Source: Haloferax massiliensis (lineage in GTDB: Archaea > Halobacteriota > Halobacteria > Halobacteriales > Haloferacaceae). From it: a DNA stretch of 64,000 bases. The stretch lies in assembly GCF_001368915.1 (NCBI RefSeq), contig NZ_CSTE01000003.1:330653-394652 (forward strand), given 5' to 3'. Shown one piece after another: positions 7,635-16,617 of the stretch (position 1 is its first letter; each line of letters opens with the position of its first letter). The position numbers and the translations under genes are program-made. The notes beneath the pieces were generated by a model. That model searched no databases. It saw only the letters and a list, made by a program, of their open reading frames with translations, and had not been told where the DNA came from.

Positions 7635-7796
7635 CGTCAGCGGCCTCCGAGGAAGGCGGGAGCCGGCGACCGGGTCGCGACCAGGCGCGAAGCAGCGTCA
7701 TGTGAGAACATAGCAATCGAGACTCGCAGTGGCGGCTAATGAACGTGTACCCTACGTGCGAAAGCGCGCACGGAGGCTTCGAAGTACGCGGCGTCG

Positions 7797-9894
7797 TCAC
7801 GCCGAGAGGTCGACGCCCCGGAGCCGGCGGGCGTTGATGGCGACGATAATCGTCGACAGGGACATGAACACGGCGCCGACCGCCGGCGACAGGAGGATGC
7901 CGAACGGCGCGAGGACGCCGGCAGCGAGCGGGAGCGCGAACACGTTGTAACCGGTCGCCCAGACGAGGTTCTCCTGCATCTTTCGGTAGCTCGCCTTCGA
8001 GAGCTTGACGAGCCGAACCACGTCTAGGGGGTCGTTGTCGACGAGGATGATGTCGCCGGATTCGATGGCGACGTCGGTGCCGGAGCCGATGGCGATACCC
8101 ACGTCCGCCCTCGCGAGCGCCGGCGCGTCGTTGACGCCGTCGCCGACCATCGCGACCCGCTTCCCCTCGGACTGGAGCCGCGCTACGTTGGTGTCTTTCT
8201 CCTCGGGCAGGACCTCCGCGAAGTACCGGTCGATGCCGAGTTCCGCAGAGACGGCGCGGGCCACGTCCTCGGAGTCGCCGGTCAGCATCACCACCTCGAT
8301 ACCCATCGCGTGGAGCGCTTCGATGGCCCGCCGGCTCTCCTCGCGGACGACGTCGGCGAGCGCGAACGCCGCGACCACCTCGGACTCGTCTCGAATCAGA
8401 TAGACGACCGTCTGAGCGTTCGAGCCGGCCTCGTCGGCGAACGACGCGATTTCGTCGGGACGCTCGATACCGAGCCTCTCCAGCAGGTTGGGGCCGCCGA
8501 GGTGAACCGTCTCACCGTCACCAGAACCCGATTCGGGTTCTGGTTGGCTCGACGGAGCGCCGCTCTGTCGAACGTCGACGGTCGCCCGGACGCCGAGCCC
8601 GCGGAGGTTCTCGAAGTCCGAGACAGGGGCCGGTCGAACGTCGCGTTCGGCGGCGGCGTTCCGAATCGCGCGAGCAATCATGTGCTCCGAATCGCCTTCG
8701 ACGCCCGCGGCGACACCGAGAGCGCGCGTTTCGTCCCACTCGGCCGCGGTCTCGACGGCGACGACCCCCTGTTCGCCCTTCGTGAGCGTGCCCGTCTTGT
8801 CGAAGATGACGGTATCAAGCTTTCTGGCTTCTTCCATGGCGATTCGGTCGCGGACGAGCATCCCGTTCTGGGCGGCCGTCGAGGTGTTGATTGCGACCAC
8901 GAGCGGGACCGCCAGACCGAGCGCGTGCGGACACGCGATGACGAGGACCGTCACGACGCGTTCGAGGACGTCGACGCTGAACCCGACCGCGAGAACCCAC
9001 GCGACGGCCGTGACTCCCGCGACGGCGAGCGCGGCGTAGAACAGCCACCCCGCCGCGCGGTCCGCGAGGAGTTGCGTCCGGGACTTTGGACTGCTGGGCG
9101 TCCTCGACCAGCCGCATGATTCCCGCCAGCGCCGTCTCGTCTCCCGTCTTCGTGACTCTCACCCGGAGGCTCCCGTCCTGATTGACCGTGCCGGCGATGA
9201 CCTCCGAGCCGGAGTCCTTGTCGACGGGCCGCGACTCACCCGTAATCATCGACTCGTCGACGGACGACTCGCCCCCGACGACCTCGCCGTCGGCGGGAAC
9301 CGACGCACCGGGACGGACGAGCACGACGTCGCCTTCCGACAGTTCCGAGACGGGGACTTCCTCGGTATCCCCGCCCTCGGTGACGCGCTCGGCGGTATCG
9401 GGCATGAGTTTGGCCAGTTCATCGAGCGCCCCGGAGGCCTGTCGGACCGACCGCATCTCCATCCAGTGACCGAGGAGCATGATGTCGATTAGCGTGACCA
9501 GTTCCCAGAAGAACGGCGTCGTCCCCTCGATGAACAGGCTCGCAATCGAGTAGACGAACGCGACGGTAATCGCCAGCGAGATGAGCATCATCATCCCCGG
9601 TTCGCGGTTCTCCAGTTCGGTCTGCGCCATCGAGAGGAACGGCACACCGCCGTAGGCGAAGACGACGGTAGAGAGGGCGGGGGTAATCCAGACGCTTCCG
9701 GGGAACGTGGGTGCGGTGTAGCCGAAGACACCTTGGACGAACTCGCTGAAGAAGACGACCGGCAACGAGAGCGCGAGCGACACCCAGAACCGCCGACGAA
9801 ACATCCGCTCGTGGCCCGAATGGTCGGTGTGAGCCTGGCGATGGTGGTGCGACGAAGCGTCGTGGTCGTGGTCGTAATCTGGGTGGGTGCTCAT
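7797..9894 (-). pseudogene. copB: CopB-type P1B ATPase, broken by a +1 frameshift
   Basis: A heavy-metal exporting P-type ATPase, read in two frames. The 5' part (9894 to about 9085) encodes a His-rich N-terminus, membrane helices and the actuator T-G-E-S motif ([11 protein letters not shown]). The 3' part (about 9084 to 7797) carries C-P-H in helix 6, the D-K-T-G-T-L-T phosphorylation site, M-L-T-G-D and G-D-G-V-N-D. C-P-H with a His-rich N-terminus is the CopB class, exporting copper or silver. Removing one base, the C at 9084, restores a continuous [14 protein letters not shown] junction. The rest of the gene is undamaged, so the frameshift is recent or a sequencing error. Confidence 0.88.
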
Positions 9895-10333
9895 GGATTG
9901 GTGGCTGGTGCGGTTCCCCGTATCTTATCCAGAGCCTGAAACAGCGCGGCGCGGTCGGGCGAAGGAGATTCGGGTGAGAGCGGCGAGTCGGTCGCCGAAT
10001 GGGACGCGGTCTCGAACGGTCTCGGACGGTTCCCGCAGACGCGGGAAACGCATCGTATCACGCGAGTTCGGCTATCTGCTCACGGTCAGCGGGCTATCCC
10101 CCGGCGGAGACAGCCGCCGACGTACACGGAAAGTACGCGCTCCGACCTTATCCGGATTTTCCCTACGAATCATCGGCTCCGGGACGGCCGATAACTTGGA
10201 ATCGAAACAGCACGGTGCATCCCGAACCCCATCGGGCGCACGCGGGCGTGGACGCAGCAATCACAACTGGTACACCGGTGTCCCCCCAATTACCGTGCAT
10301 GAACGAGCACCACGGTGAACCGAGGTGGGACAG
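9895..10333. other. Intergenic region between CopB and wHTH regulator
   Basis: About 440 bases between the divergent ATPase and regulator genes. It must contain promoters in both directions. No convincing TATA box, inverted repeat or coding frame stood out; it is less AT-rich than other promoter regions here, so remnants of a decayed gene are possible. Confidence 0.3.
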
Positions 10334-10900
10334 ATGAATCGGCGACGAGCCGACGCGGTCGTCGGCGCGCTCGTCGCTGGCACCGTTCTCATCGGCGGAG
10401 CGCTCAGTTGGCAGGCGTACCAGCGACAGCAGGCGTTCGAGCAGATGGGGTCGATGATGGATATGGGAACGTCGATGGGGGCCGTTCACGGGACGAACCC
10501 GCTGTGGTACGTCCTCGGGACAGTCCTCGCCGCGACCGTCATCGGCGGCGGGTATCTCGCGGTTCGAGACGCGCTCAACGGTGCGGACGCGAGCGAGCGC
10601 GTCCAGAACCGGACGGCAGATCCGACCGACCGTGAGCGGTCCGAACCGCCGGCGGAAGTCGGCCAATCGGAGGAGACGAGTACCTCGACGTCACACCCGC
10701 GGACTCGCGTGTTGGACCTCCTGCCGGAGGACGAGCGTCGCGTCCTCGAACCGGTCGTTTCCTCCCCGGGTATCACGCAAATCGAACTCCGGGACCGCTC
10801 TGACTTCTCGAAGAGCAAGGTGAGCCAGACGGTGAGCGCCCTCGAAAAACGCGGGTTGCTGTACCGCGAGCGCCAGGGACGGACGAATCTATCCGAGTGA
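10334..10900 (+). CDS. Membrane-anchored winged-helix regulator with Met-rich external loop
   Basis: A 188-residue predicted transmembrane transcription regulator. Helix 1 (about 7-26) follows a basic R-R-R start, helix 2 spans about 57-76, and the loop between them (27-56) should face outside. That loop holds Met at 38, 41, 42, 44 and 48 and His at 52, a soft-metal ligand pattern. After a charged linker, residues about 125-185 form a winged helix with F-S-K-S-K-V-S-Q-T, similar to the protein encoded at 928. It sits between a CopB ATPase and Met/His-rich exported proteins, so a role as a copper or silver sensor is a reasonable inference. I chose the ATG at 10334; one at 10325 is in frame. 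Confidence 0.75.
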   Translation: MNRRRADAVVGALVAGTVLIGGALSWQAYQRQQAFEQMGSMMDMGTSMGAVHGTNPLWYVLGTVLAATVIGGGYLAVRDALNGADASERVQNRTADPTDRERSEPPAEVGQSEETSTSTSHPRTRVLDLLPEDERRVLEPVVSSPGITQIELRDRSDFSKSKVSQTVSALEKRGLLYRERQGRTNLSE

Positions 10901-11148
10901 CGAGCTACAGCAGAACCAAGCGCCGTAGCCGACTGCCGCGGCGTCTCCTCGCCCGCGGGTCGCCCAAACGAGATGGACTGCGAGTGCGAAAAAAATCCCA
11001 ACACCGACGAATTCGGTGGGGATGAACGGTCTCGTTTCTGAAAAACGATTAGAACGACGTATAAACGTTCTCGAACGCTCTCAGGGATGGATTCACACCC
11101 AGCGAGATAACTCCGAAGCGGTCCTACGACCAACCGAGGAGAAACACA

Positions 11149-11505
11149 ATGACCAACTTCGAACTCGGCCGCTGGCTACTCGTGGCGCTCGCAATCGCCG
11201 GACTCGCAGTCGCCGCGCCCGTCGTCAGTGCACACGGCGACGGACCGACCGCAGACGACGCACCCCCGGCCGACGGAACCGCCGCCGACTGGGCGGCGTG
11301 GATGGAATCGCAGATGGCCGAACACATGGGACCGGAGAGCGTCGAGTGGATGGAGTCGCACATGGGCGTGACCGTCGACGAGATGGCCCGATACATGGCA
11401 GACAACCACGACGACAGGACGCACGGACAGGGCGGATGGATGTACGGTCAGAGCGGCGGAACGTACGGTCAGAGCGGAGGGATGTACGGACAGGGCCACT
11501 GCTGA
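11149..11505 (+). CDS. Exported Met/His-rich small protein
   Basis: A 118-residue protein with a Sec-type signal peptide (residues 1-27, ending V-V-S-A-H). The mature part is acidic and unusually rich in Met and His (M-A-E-H-M, W-M-E-S-H-M, M-A-R-Y-M-A-D-N-H). It ends in tandem G-x-Y-G-Q-S-G-G units and a terminal H-C. These are plausible soft-metal ligands, and the neighbours are metal-resistance genes, so an extracytoplasmic copper-binding role is inferred. No named family was recognised. Confidence 0.65.
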   Translation: MTNFELGRWLLVALAIAGLAVAAPVVSAHGDGPTADDAPPADGTAADWAAWMESQMAEHMGPESVEWMESHMGVTVDEMARYMADNHDDRTHGQGGWMYGQSGGTYGQSGGMYGQGHC

Positions 11506-11562
11506 CGGCCCTGGCCGACTGAATCGCCTCGACAGAACACCGCAATCCACCGATTCGAAATA

Positions 11563-11913
11563 ATGACACAACGTGACACTCACCTCGGGCGTACTGCTCG
11601 CCGACTCGCGATGCTTGCGGTCCCGCTACTGGTCGCGGCGACCGGCACGGCCGCCGCCATGGGCGGCGGATACGGCGGTGGCATGAGGGGCGGTAGTTGG
11701 GGACTCTTCGGCGGCGGGATGGGCCTCTGGGGACTCCTCTGGATGGGGTTACTGCTCGTGGTTCCGCTGTACCTCGTCTTCGCCCTCGGGAAGCGGCGGG
11801 AGAGCGAACCCGACGAACGGCCGCTGTCGGTCCTTCGAACCCGCTACGCGCGCGGCGAACTCTCCGACGACGAGTTCGAACGGCGGCGCGAACGGTTGAA
11901 GCGCTCCGAATAG
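11563..11913 (+). CDS. SHOCT-domain membrane protein
   Basis: A 116-residue protein with an N-terminal signal/anchor (about 12-32), a Gly/Met-rich stretch, a transmembrane helix (about 50-72) and a C-terminal SHOCT motif (about 86-115: R-Y-A-R-G-E-L-S-D-D-E-F-E-R-R). SHOCT is a short C-terminal module, often on membrane proteins, of uncertain function. The G-G-G-M and M-G-L-W stretch resembles its upstream neighbour, and both follow the metal regulator in the same orientation, suggesting one regulated group. Confidence 0.75.
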   Translation: MTQRDTHLGRTARRLAMLAVPLLVAATGTAAAMGGGYGGGMRGGSWGLFGGGMGLWGLLWMGLLLVVPLYLVFALGKRRESEPDERPLSVLRTRYARGELSDDEFERRRERLKRSE

Positions 11914-12039
11914 AGTCGTGGAGTCAGGGGGAAGGCCCCCTCTCGGAGCGGTCAATGGGGGGTACAGACCGACGGACGCGACCGCACAAGCTGTCGGTAG
12001 GTCAACGGGTTTTTGAACTCGTCAACTGAGATGTGAAGT

Positions 12040-13098
12040 ATGGTTTACGAGACTGGAAACCCGACGGTCGACGACGCGGTGCGGCGAGTGCTCGACGGCG
12101 AGGAACTCGACCGGACCGACGGCGTGGCGCTCATCGCACAGCCGGCCGAGCCCCTCGCGGCGGGGGCCGACTACGTCCGCTCGGTCCGCTCCGACGGGAC
12201 CGTGGACGCCTGTTCCATCGTCAACGCGAAGGCCGGCGATTGCGCCGAGGACTGCGGCTTCTGCGCGCAGTCGGCGCACTTCGACACCGGTGTCGAGACG
12301 CACGGGTTTCTCGGGCCGGAAGCGGTGTTGGACGCCGCGCGCCGTGCCGAGCGCGACGGCGCACAGCGATTCGGCATCGTCGTCGCCGAGAAGGGCGTCT
12401 CGAAGGAGCGCCGGCCCGACGAGTGGGCGGAGGTGCTGGCGGCGATTCGACTCGTCCGCGACGAGACGAGCGTCGAAATCGACGCCTCGCTCGGCCTGCT
12501 CACCGAGGAGGAGGCGCGAATCCTCGCCGACGAGGGCGTGAACCACTACAACCACAACATCGAGACCTCGCCTCGGTACTTCGACGAGGTGGTCGGAACC
12601 CACGACTTCGAGGACCGGCTCGTGACGCTTCGTCGGGCGAAAGACGCCGGGATGGACCTCTGTGCCGGCGTCGTCCTCGGGATGGGCGAGACGCCGGCGG
12701 ACCGCGTCGACGCCGCTATCGAACTTCAGAAAGTCGGCGTCGAGTCGCTACCGGTGAACGTGCTCAATCCCGTTTCCGGGACGCCGCTCGGCGACGCCGA
12801 CCACGCGGACATCACGACGACGGAACTCGTCAAGGCCGTCGCGGTCTACCGACTGCTCCACCCCGACGCGCGCGTCCGGCTGACCGGCGGGCGGGAGGTC
12901 AACCTCGCGCCCGACGAGCAACACCTGCCGTTCGAGGCCGGCGCGGACGGCGTCCTCACCGGCGATTACCTGACGACCGACGGCCAGTCGCCGGCGGCGG
13001 ACATCGAAGTGGTCGAGCGGGCGGGGCTCGAACCGAACCGCGCGGTCAACGACTTCGACGTGGACGCGGTCAAGCGCCGGGAGTCCGGAGACGACTGA
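12040..13098 (+). CDS. bioB: Biotin synthase
   Basis: A 352-residue radical-SAM enzyme inserting sulfur into dethiobiotin. The [4Fe-4S] motif C-x3-C-x2-C is C68-A-E-D-C72-G-F-C75. Further BioB features are N-x-Y-N-H-N-I-E-T-S-P-R-Y-F, the L-C-A-G-V-V-L-G-M-G-E strand and P-V-N-V-L-N-P-V-x-G-T-P. The ATG at 12040 fits the family N-terminus. No other biotin genes are adjacent, so the cell must make or import dethiobiotin through genes elsewhere. A run of five T's precedes it at 12011-12015. Confidence 0.93.
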   Translation: MVYETGNPTVDDAVRRVLDGEELDRTDGVALIAQPAEPLAAGADYVRSVRSDGTVDACSIVNAKAGDCAEDCGFCAQSAHFDTGVETHGFLGPEAVLDAARRAERDGAQRFGIVVAEKGVSKERRPDEWAEVLAAIRLVRDETSVEIDASLGLLTEEEARILADEGVNHYNHNIETSPRYFDEVVGTHDFEDRLVTLRRAKDAGMDLCAGVVLGMGETPADRVDAAIELQKVGVESLPVNVLNPVSGTPLGDADHADITTTELVKAVAVYRLLHPDARVRLTGGREVNLAPDEQHLPFEAGADGVLTGDYLTTDGQSPAADIEVVERAGLEPNRAVNDFDVDAVKRRESGDD

Positions 13099-13346
13099 GG
13101 GACAGGGGACCGTCGAACCGCCGAATCGCCGAACCATCGAATTATCGAATCGCCGCCAGAGACGCGCCGCTCACCCAAGGGGTTGTGCCGAGACAGGAGC
13201 GAGATGACCTGCCGGTGGGGCGCTCGGTTTGACGCGACGACGTCCGTATTTTATACAGCAATCAGAGCAGTATGGGGCACACCATAGAACAACGTATGTC
13301 TAATTATCTTGCTTATAATAGTAAAATTTAAACTATATGTTCGGAT
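13099..13346 (+). promoter_or_regulatory. Promoter region of the CUT1 transporter operon
   Basis: The last ~110 bases before the transporter are AT-rich, with TTGCTTATAA at 13309-13318 as the likely TATA region. AACGTATGTCT at 13291-13301 is an exact inverse match to the 11-bp core (AGACATAYGTT) of box A found at 23480. TTGCTTATAA also follows box A at 23511. This is a half-conserved site; the flanking arms do not match. Confidence 0.5.
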
Positions 13347-14819
13347 ATGTCCCGGTACATGCCTGAGAATGGCCCTGACGGCGAGCGAGCCGAAACGACG
13401 AACCGAACTGTCGGACGCACAACCAGTCGACGCGGATTCCTCGCAACGGCGGGGGCCGTCGGCGTCGCGGGACTCGCGGGCTGTTCCGGCGGGAGCAACT
13501 CGCCGACCGGAACCGAGGGCGGGAGCACCGAACAGTCGGGAACGACGGCCGGCGCGTCCGGCGCACAGGACGTGACGATTTCGTTTTGGCACATCTTCGG
13601 CGGCGAACTCGGCCAGACGCTGGGAGACATGGCCGCCGAGTTCTCGCAGCAGAACGACGGAATCACCATCGAGGCGGTCAACAACGGCGGCTACAGGCAG
13701 AACCTCAACCAGTCGCTACAGGCGTCACGGGCGGGAGACCCGCCGGGAATCGTCCAGATATTCGAGGTCGGAACGCGACTCGCGCTCGACAGCGGCTCGT
13801 TCACGCCGGTCGAGGAGATTCTGCCGGAGGACAAAATCGACTTCGACGACTTCCTGCCGTCGGTCCTGAACTACTACCGCATCGACGGGACGCTGAACTC
13901 GATGCCGTTCAACTCCTCGAACACCGTCATGCTCTACAACAAGAGCGCGTTCGAGGAGGCCGGCCTCGACCCCGAGAGCCCGCCGCGGAGCCTCGCGGAG
14001 GTCCGGCAGGCCGCACAGACCATCGTCGACCAGACCGACATGGAGAGCGGAATCAGCTGGCCGAACCACACGTGGATGCAGGTCGAACAGCAGTTCGCCA
14101 AGCAGGACCAGGTGCTCGTGAATCAGGAGAACGGCCGCGACGGTCGGCCCGACCAGACGTTCTTCAACTCCGAGGCGGGGCGTCGCGTCTACTCCTGGTG
14201 GAAGGGGATGGCCCAAGACGGCCTCTATCTCAACCCCGGCATCGAGGCGTGGGGCGAAGCGCGGCAGGCGTTCCTCACCGGGAAGGTGCCGATGCTGTGG
14301 GACTCCACGTCCAACATCGTCTCGATGCAGTCCGGCGCGAAGGAGAACGGCTTCGAACTCGGCTCCGGCTACCTGCCGACGCCCGACGGCGCGAACACCG
14401 GCGTCGTCATCGGCGGGGGGTCGCTGTGGGTGCCCGACGCCCTCTCCGACGAGAAGAAGCGGGCCGCGGGTGAGTTCATCGCCTACGTCACCCAGACCGA
14501 ACAGCAGGCGCGGTGGCACCGCAACAGCGGCTACTTCCCGGTCCGACAGAGCTCCATCGACCGGCTCACGGACGACGGGTGGTTCGAGAACAACCCCAAC
14601 TTCAGCACGGCGTTCGACCAGCTACAGGACACCGAGGACACGCCCGCGACGCGCGGCGCGGTGATGGGCGTGTTCCCCAAGAGCCGGTCGATTAACGAGG
14701 AGATATCCGTCAGCATCATCAACGACCAACTCGGCGTCGAAGAGGGGCTGTCGCGGATGGACACGCAGGTCGGCGAAGCGCTCTCCGGGTACAACGGCAA
14801 CTACGACGGGAGCCAGTAG
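13347..14819 (+). CDS. Sugar ABC transporter substrate-binding lipoprotein (CUT1)
   Basis: A 490-residue extracellular solute-binding protein, family 1 type. Residues 25-50 form a Tat signal (T-S-R-R-G-F-L) followed by a lipobox L-A-G-C. The mature protein has the binding-protein order I-S-F-W-H-I-F-G-G-E, the hinge strand M-P-F-N-S-S-N-T-V-M-L-Y-N-K and A-F-L-T-G-K-V-P-M-L-W-D-S. It captures a sugar or oligosaccharide at the cell surface for the two permeases and ATPase that follow within 25 bases of each other. An in-frame ATG at 13359 is an alternative start. The pectin genes downstream suggest an oligogalacturonide or related sugar, but the ligand is not shown. Confidence 0.9.
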   Translation: MSRYMPENGPDGERAETTNRTVGRTTSRRGFLATAGAVGVAGLAGCSGGSNSPTGTEGGSTEQSGTTAGASGAQDVTISFWHIFGGELGQTLGDMAAEFSQQNDGITIEAVNNGGYRQNLNQSLQASRAGDPPGIVQIFEVGTRLALDSGSFTPVEEILPEDKIDFDDFLPSVLNYYRIDGTLNSMPFNSSNTVMLYNKSAFEEAGLDPESPPRSLAEVRQAAQTIVDQTDMESGISWPNHTWMQVEQQFAKQDQVLVNQENGRDGRPDQTFFNSEAGRRVYSWWKGMAQDGLYLNPGIEAWGEARQAFLTGKVPMLWDSTSNIVSMQSGAKENGFELGSGYLPTPDGANTGVVIGGGSLWVPDALSDEKKRAAGEFIAYVTQTEQQARWHRNSGYFPVRQSSIDRLTDDGWFENNPNFSTAFDQLQDTEDTPATRGAVMGVFPKSRSINEEISVSIINDQLGVEEGLSRMDTQVGEALSGYNGNYDGSQ

Positions 14820-14842
14820 GCTCTCCCCGCCACGTCAGTTAC

Positions 14843-15736
14843 ATGTCTACTGCCACAAAACCGTACGACTCGACGCTTCAGGCGGCGCTGTTGTTACTCC
14901 CGACAGCGGCGGTACTCGTCGCGTTCCTGTACTACCCCGCGCTCGAAACGTTCCGTCTCAGCCTCTACGAGACGCTGTTTCTCGGACAGCGACAGACGTG
15001 GACCGGGCTCGGGAACTTCGTCACCCTGCTCACCTCGGGCACCTACCAGTACAGCTTCTTCGTCACGGTCGCGTTCGCGGCGGTCGTCGTCTTCGGGACG
15101 CTCGGCGTCTCGCTGTTGATCGGCTACATGATATTCTCCGTCGACGTCCGAACGTCCGTCTATCTCGTCGCCGCGATTTGGCCGTACGCGCTCCCGCCGG
15201 CGGTCGCCGCGGTTCTCCTGAACTTCATCCTCCATCCGAACCTCGGCATCTTCACCCACTACCTCGAACTCCTGACGCCGCTCACCTTAGACTGGTTCAA
15301 CGACGGCCCGCAGGCGTTCGCCATCCTCGCGGTCGTCGCCGTCTGGAAACAGCTCGGCTACAACATCATCTTCATCGTCGCCGCGCTGAACAACATCCCC
15401 GAGATACTGACGGAGAACGCGCGCATCGACGGCGTCGGCCGGTTCAGAATGCTGTACAAGGTGTACGTGCCGATGATTGCACCGACGATGACGTTCCTCG
15501 TCGTCATGAACACGATATACGCGTTCTTCTCGACGTTCCCGCTCGTGGACCTGATGACGAGCGGCGGGCCGAGCGACGCCACGAACTTCCTGATATTCAA
15601 GCTCTACCGCGACGCCTTCCAGTTCAACAGCCTCGGGCTGGCGTCCGCGCAGTCCGTGATTCTGTTCGTCGTCGTGTCGGTGCTGATGTACGTCCAACTT
15701 CGGTTCGCGTCGGGCTACGGGCGGTACGGAGGATAA
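14843..15736 (+). CDS. Sugar ABC transporter permease (MalF/UgpA type)
   Basis: A 297-residue inner-membrane permease with six hydrophobic segments. The cytoplasmic EAA loop is near residues 190-210 (E-N-A-R-I-D-G-V-G-R-F-R-M-L-Y-K-V-Y-V-P), the docking site for the ATPase. It lies 23 bases after the binding-protein gene and 4 bases before the second permease, so the four genes form one operon. MalF-like partners normally pair with a MalG-like permease, found next. Confidence 0.92.
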   Translation: MSTATKPYDSTLQAALLLLPTAAVLVAFLYYPALETFRLSLYETLFLGQRQTWTGLGNFVTLLTSGTYQYSFFVTVAFAAVVVFGTLGVSLLIGYMIFSVDVRTSVYLVAAIWPYALPPAVAAVLLNFILHPNLGIFTHYLELLTPLTLDWFNDGPQAFAILAVVAVWKQLGYNIIFIVAALNNIPEILTENARIDGVGRFRMLYKVYVPMIAPTMTFLVVMNTIYAFFSTFPLVDLMTSGGPSDATNFLIFKLYRDAFQFNSLGLASAQSVILFVVVSVLMYVQLRFASGYGRYGG

Positions 15737-15740
15737 CGAG

Positions 15741-16607
15741 ATGGCCACAGAGACAGACACCACGACGTTCAACGCGAGACAGCTCGCGCACCGACTCCCC
15801 GACGACGCGCTGCTACACGGCGGCATCGTCTTCGCAATCCTCCTGATGGCGTCGCCGCTGCTGCTCGCGATTATCATGAGCACGCAGTCGACGACGGAGG
15901 TGTATCAGGTGACGAACCTCGGCCTCGGGTCGAGAGGCCTCTCGAACTACTCGGACGCGCTCGTGAACTACGACTTCAGCACGTACATGCTGAACTCGTT
16001 CGTGATGAGCGTCATCGTCGTCGTGGGGAAGGTCACGCTCTCGCTTTTCGCGGCGCTCGCGCTCGTCTACTACCGCTTCCCGTACGAGCGGGCGGTGTTC
16101 ATGTTCATCCTGCTGACGCTGTTGTTGCCGGTGCCGGTTCGAATCGTCCCGCTGTTCCAGTTGATGGCCGACCTCGGGTGGACGAACTCCCTGTTGGCGT
16201 TGACCGGGCCGTACATCGCGAGCGCGACGGCCGTGTTCCTCTTTCGCCAGCAGTTCATGGGAATCCCGGCCTCGCTCGTCGAGGTCGCGCGCCTCGACGG
16301 CGTCGGCCCGCTCACCTTCCTGTTCAGGGTGCTCATCCCGATGTCGAGAGGGATGATCGCCGGGGTGTGCGTTATCACGTTCATCTACACGTGGAACCAG
16401 TTCCTCTGGCCGCTGGTCGTCGTGACCGACAAGAGCAGTCAGGTCGTCCAAGTCGGGATTCGGTACCTCCAGGGCTCCGCGCAGGCGGGGCTGACGCAGT
16501 GGGGGCTCATCATGGCCGGCGCGGTGCTCGCGTTGCTCCCGCCGCTCGCGGTGCTCGTCGTGCTACACCGACCGCTCCTGCGAACGCTCACCATCCAACA
16601 GAAATAG
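15741..16607 (+). CDS. Sugar ABC transporter permease (MalG/UgpE type)
   Basis: A 288-residue second permease of the CUT1 system. It has an N-terminal helix after a hydrophilic ~28 residues, about six transmembrane segments in all, and the EAA loop V-E-V-A-R-L-D-G-V-G-P-L-T-F-L-F-R-V-L-I-P at about 177-197. Its C-terminus (L-R-T-L-T-I-Q) is the usual MalG-type ending. It is followed 10 bases later by the ATPase. Confidence 0.92.
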   Translation: MATETDTTTFNARQLAHRLPDDALLHGGIVFAILLMASPLLLAIIMSTQSTTEVYQVTNLGLGSRGLSNYSDALVNYDFSTYMLNSFVMSVIVVVGKVTLSLFAALALVYYRFPYERAVFMFILLTLLLPVPVRIVPLFQLMADLGWTNSLLALTGPYIASATAVFLFRQQFMGIPASLVEVARLDGVGPLTFLFRVLIPMSRGMIAGVCVITFIYTWNQFLWPLVVVTDKSSQVVQVGIRYLQGSAQAGLTQWGLIMAGAVLALLPPLAVLVVLHRPLLRTLTIQQK

Positions 16608-16617
16608 CGAACTCACC

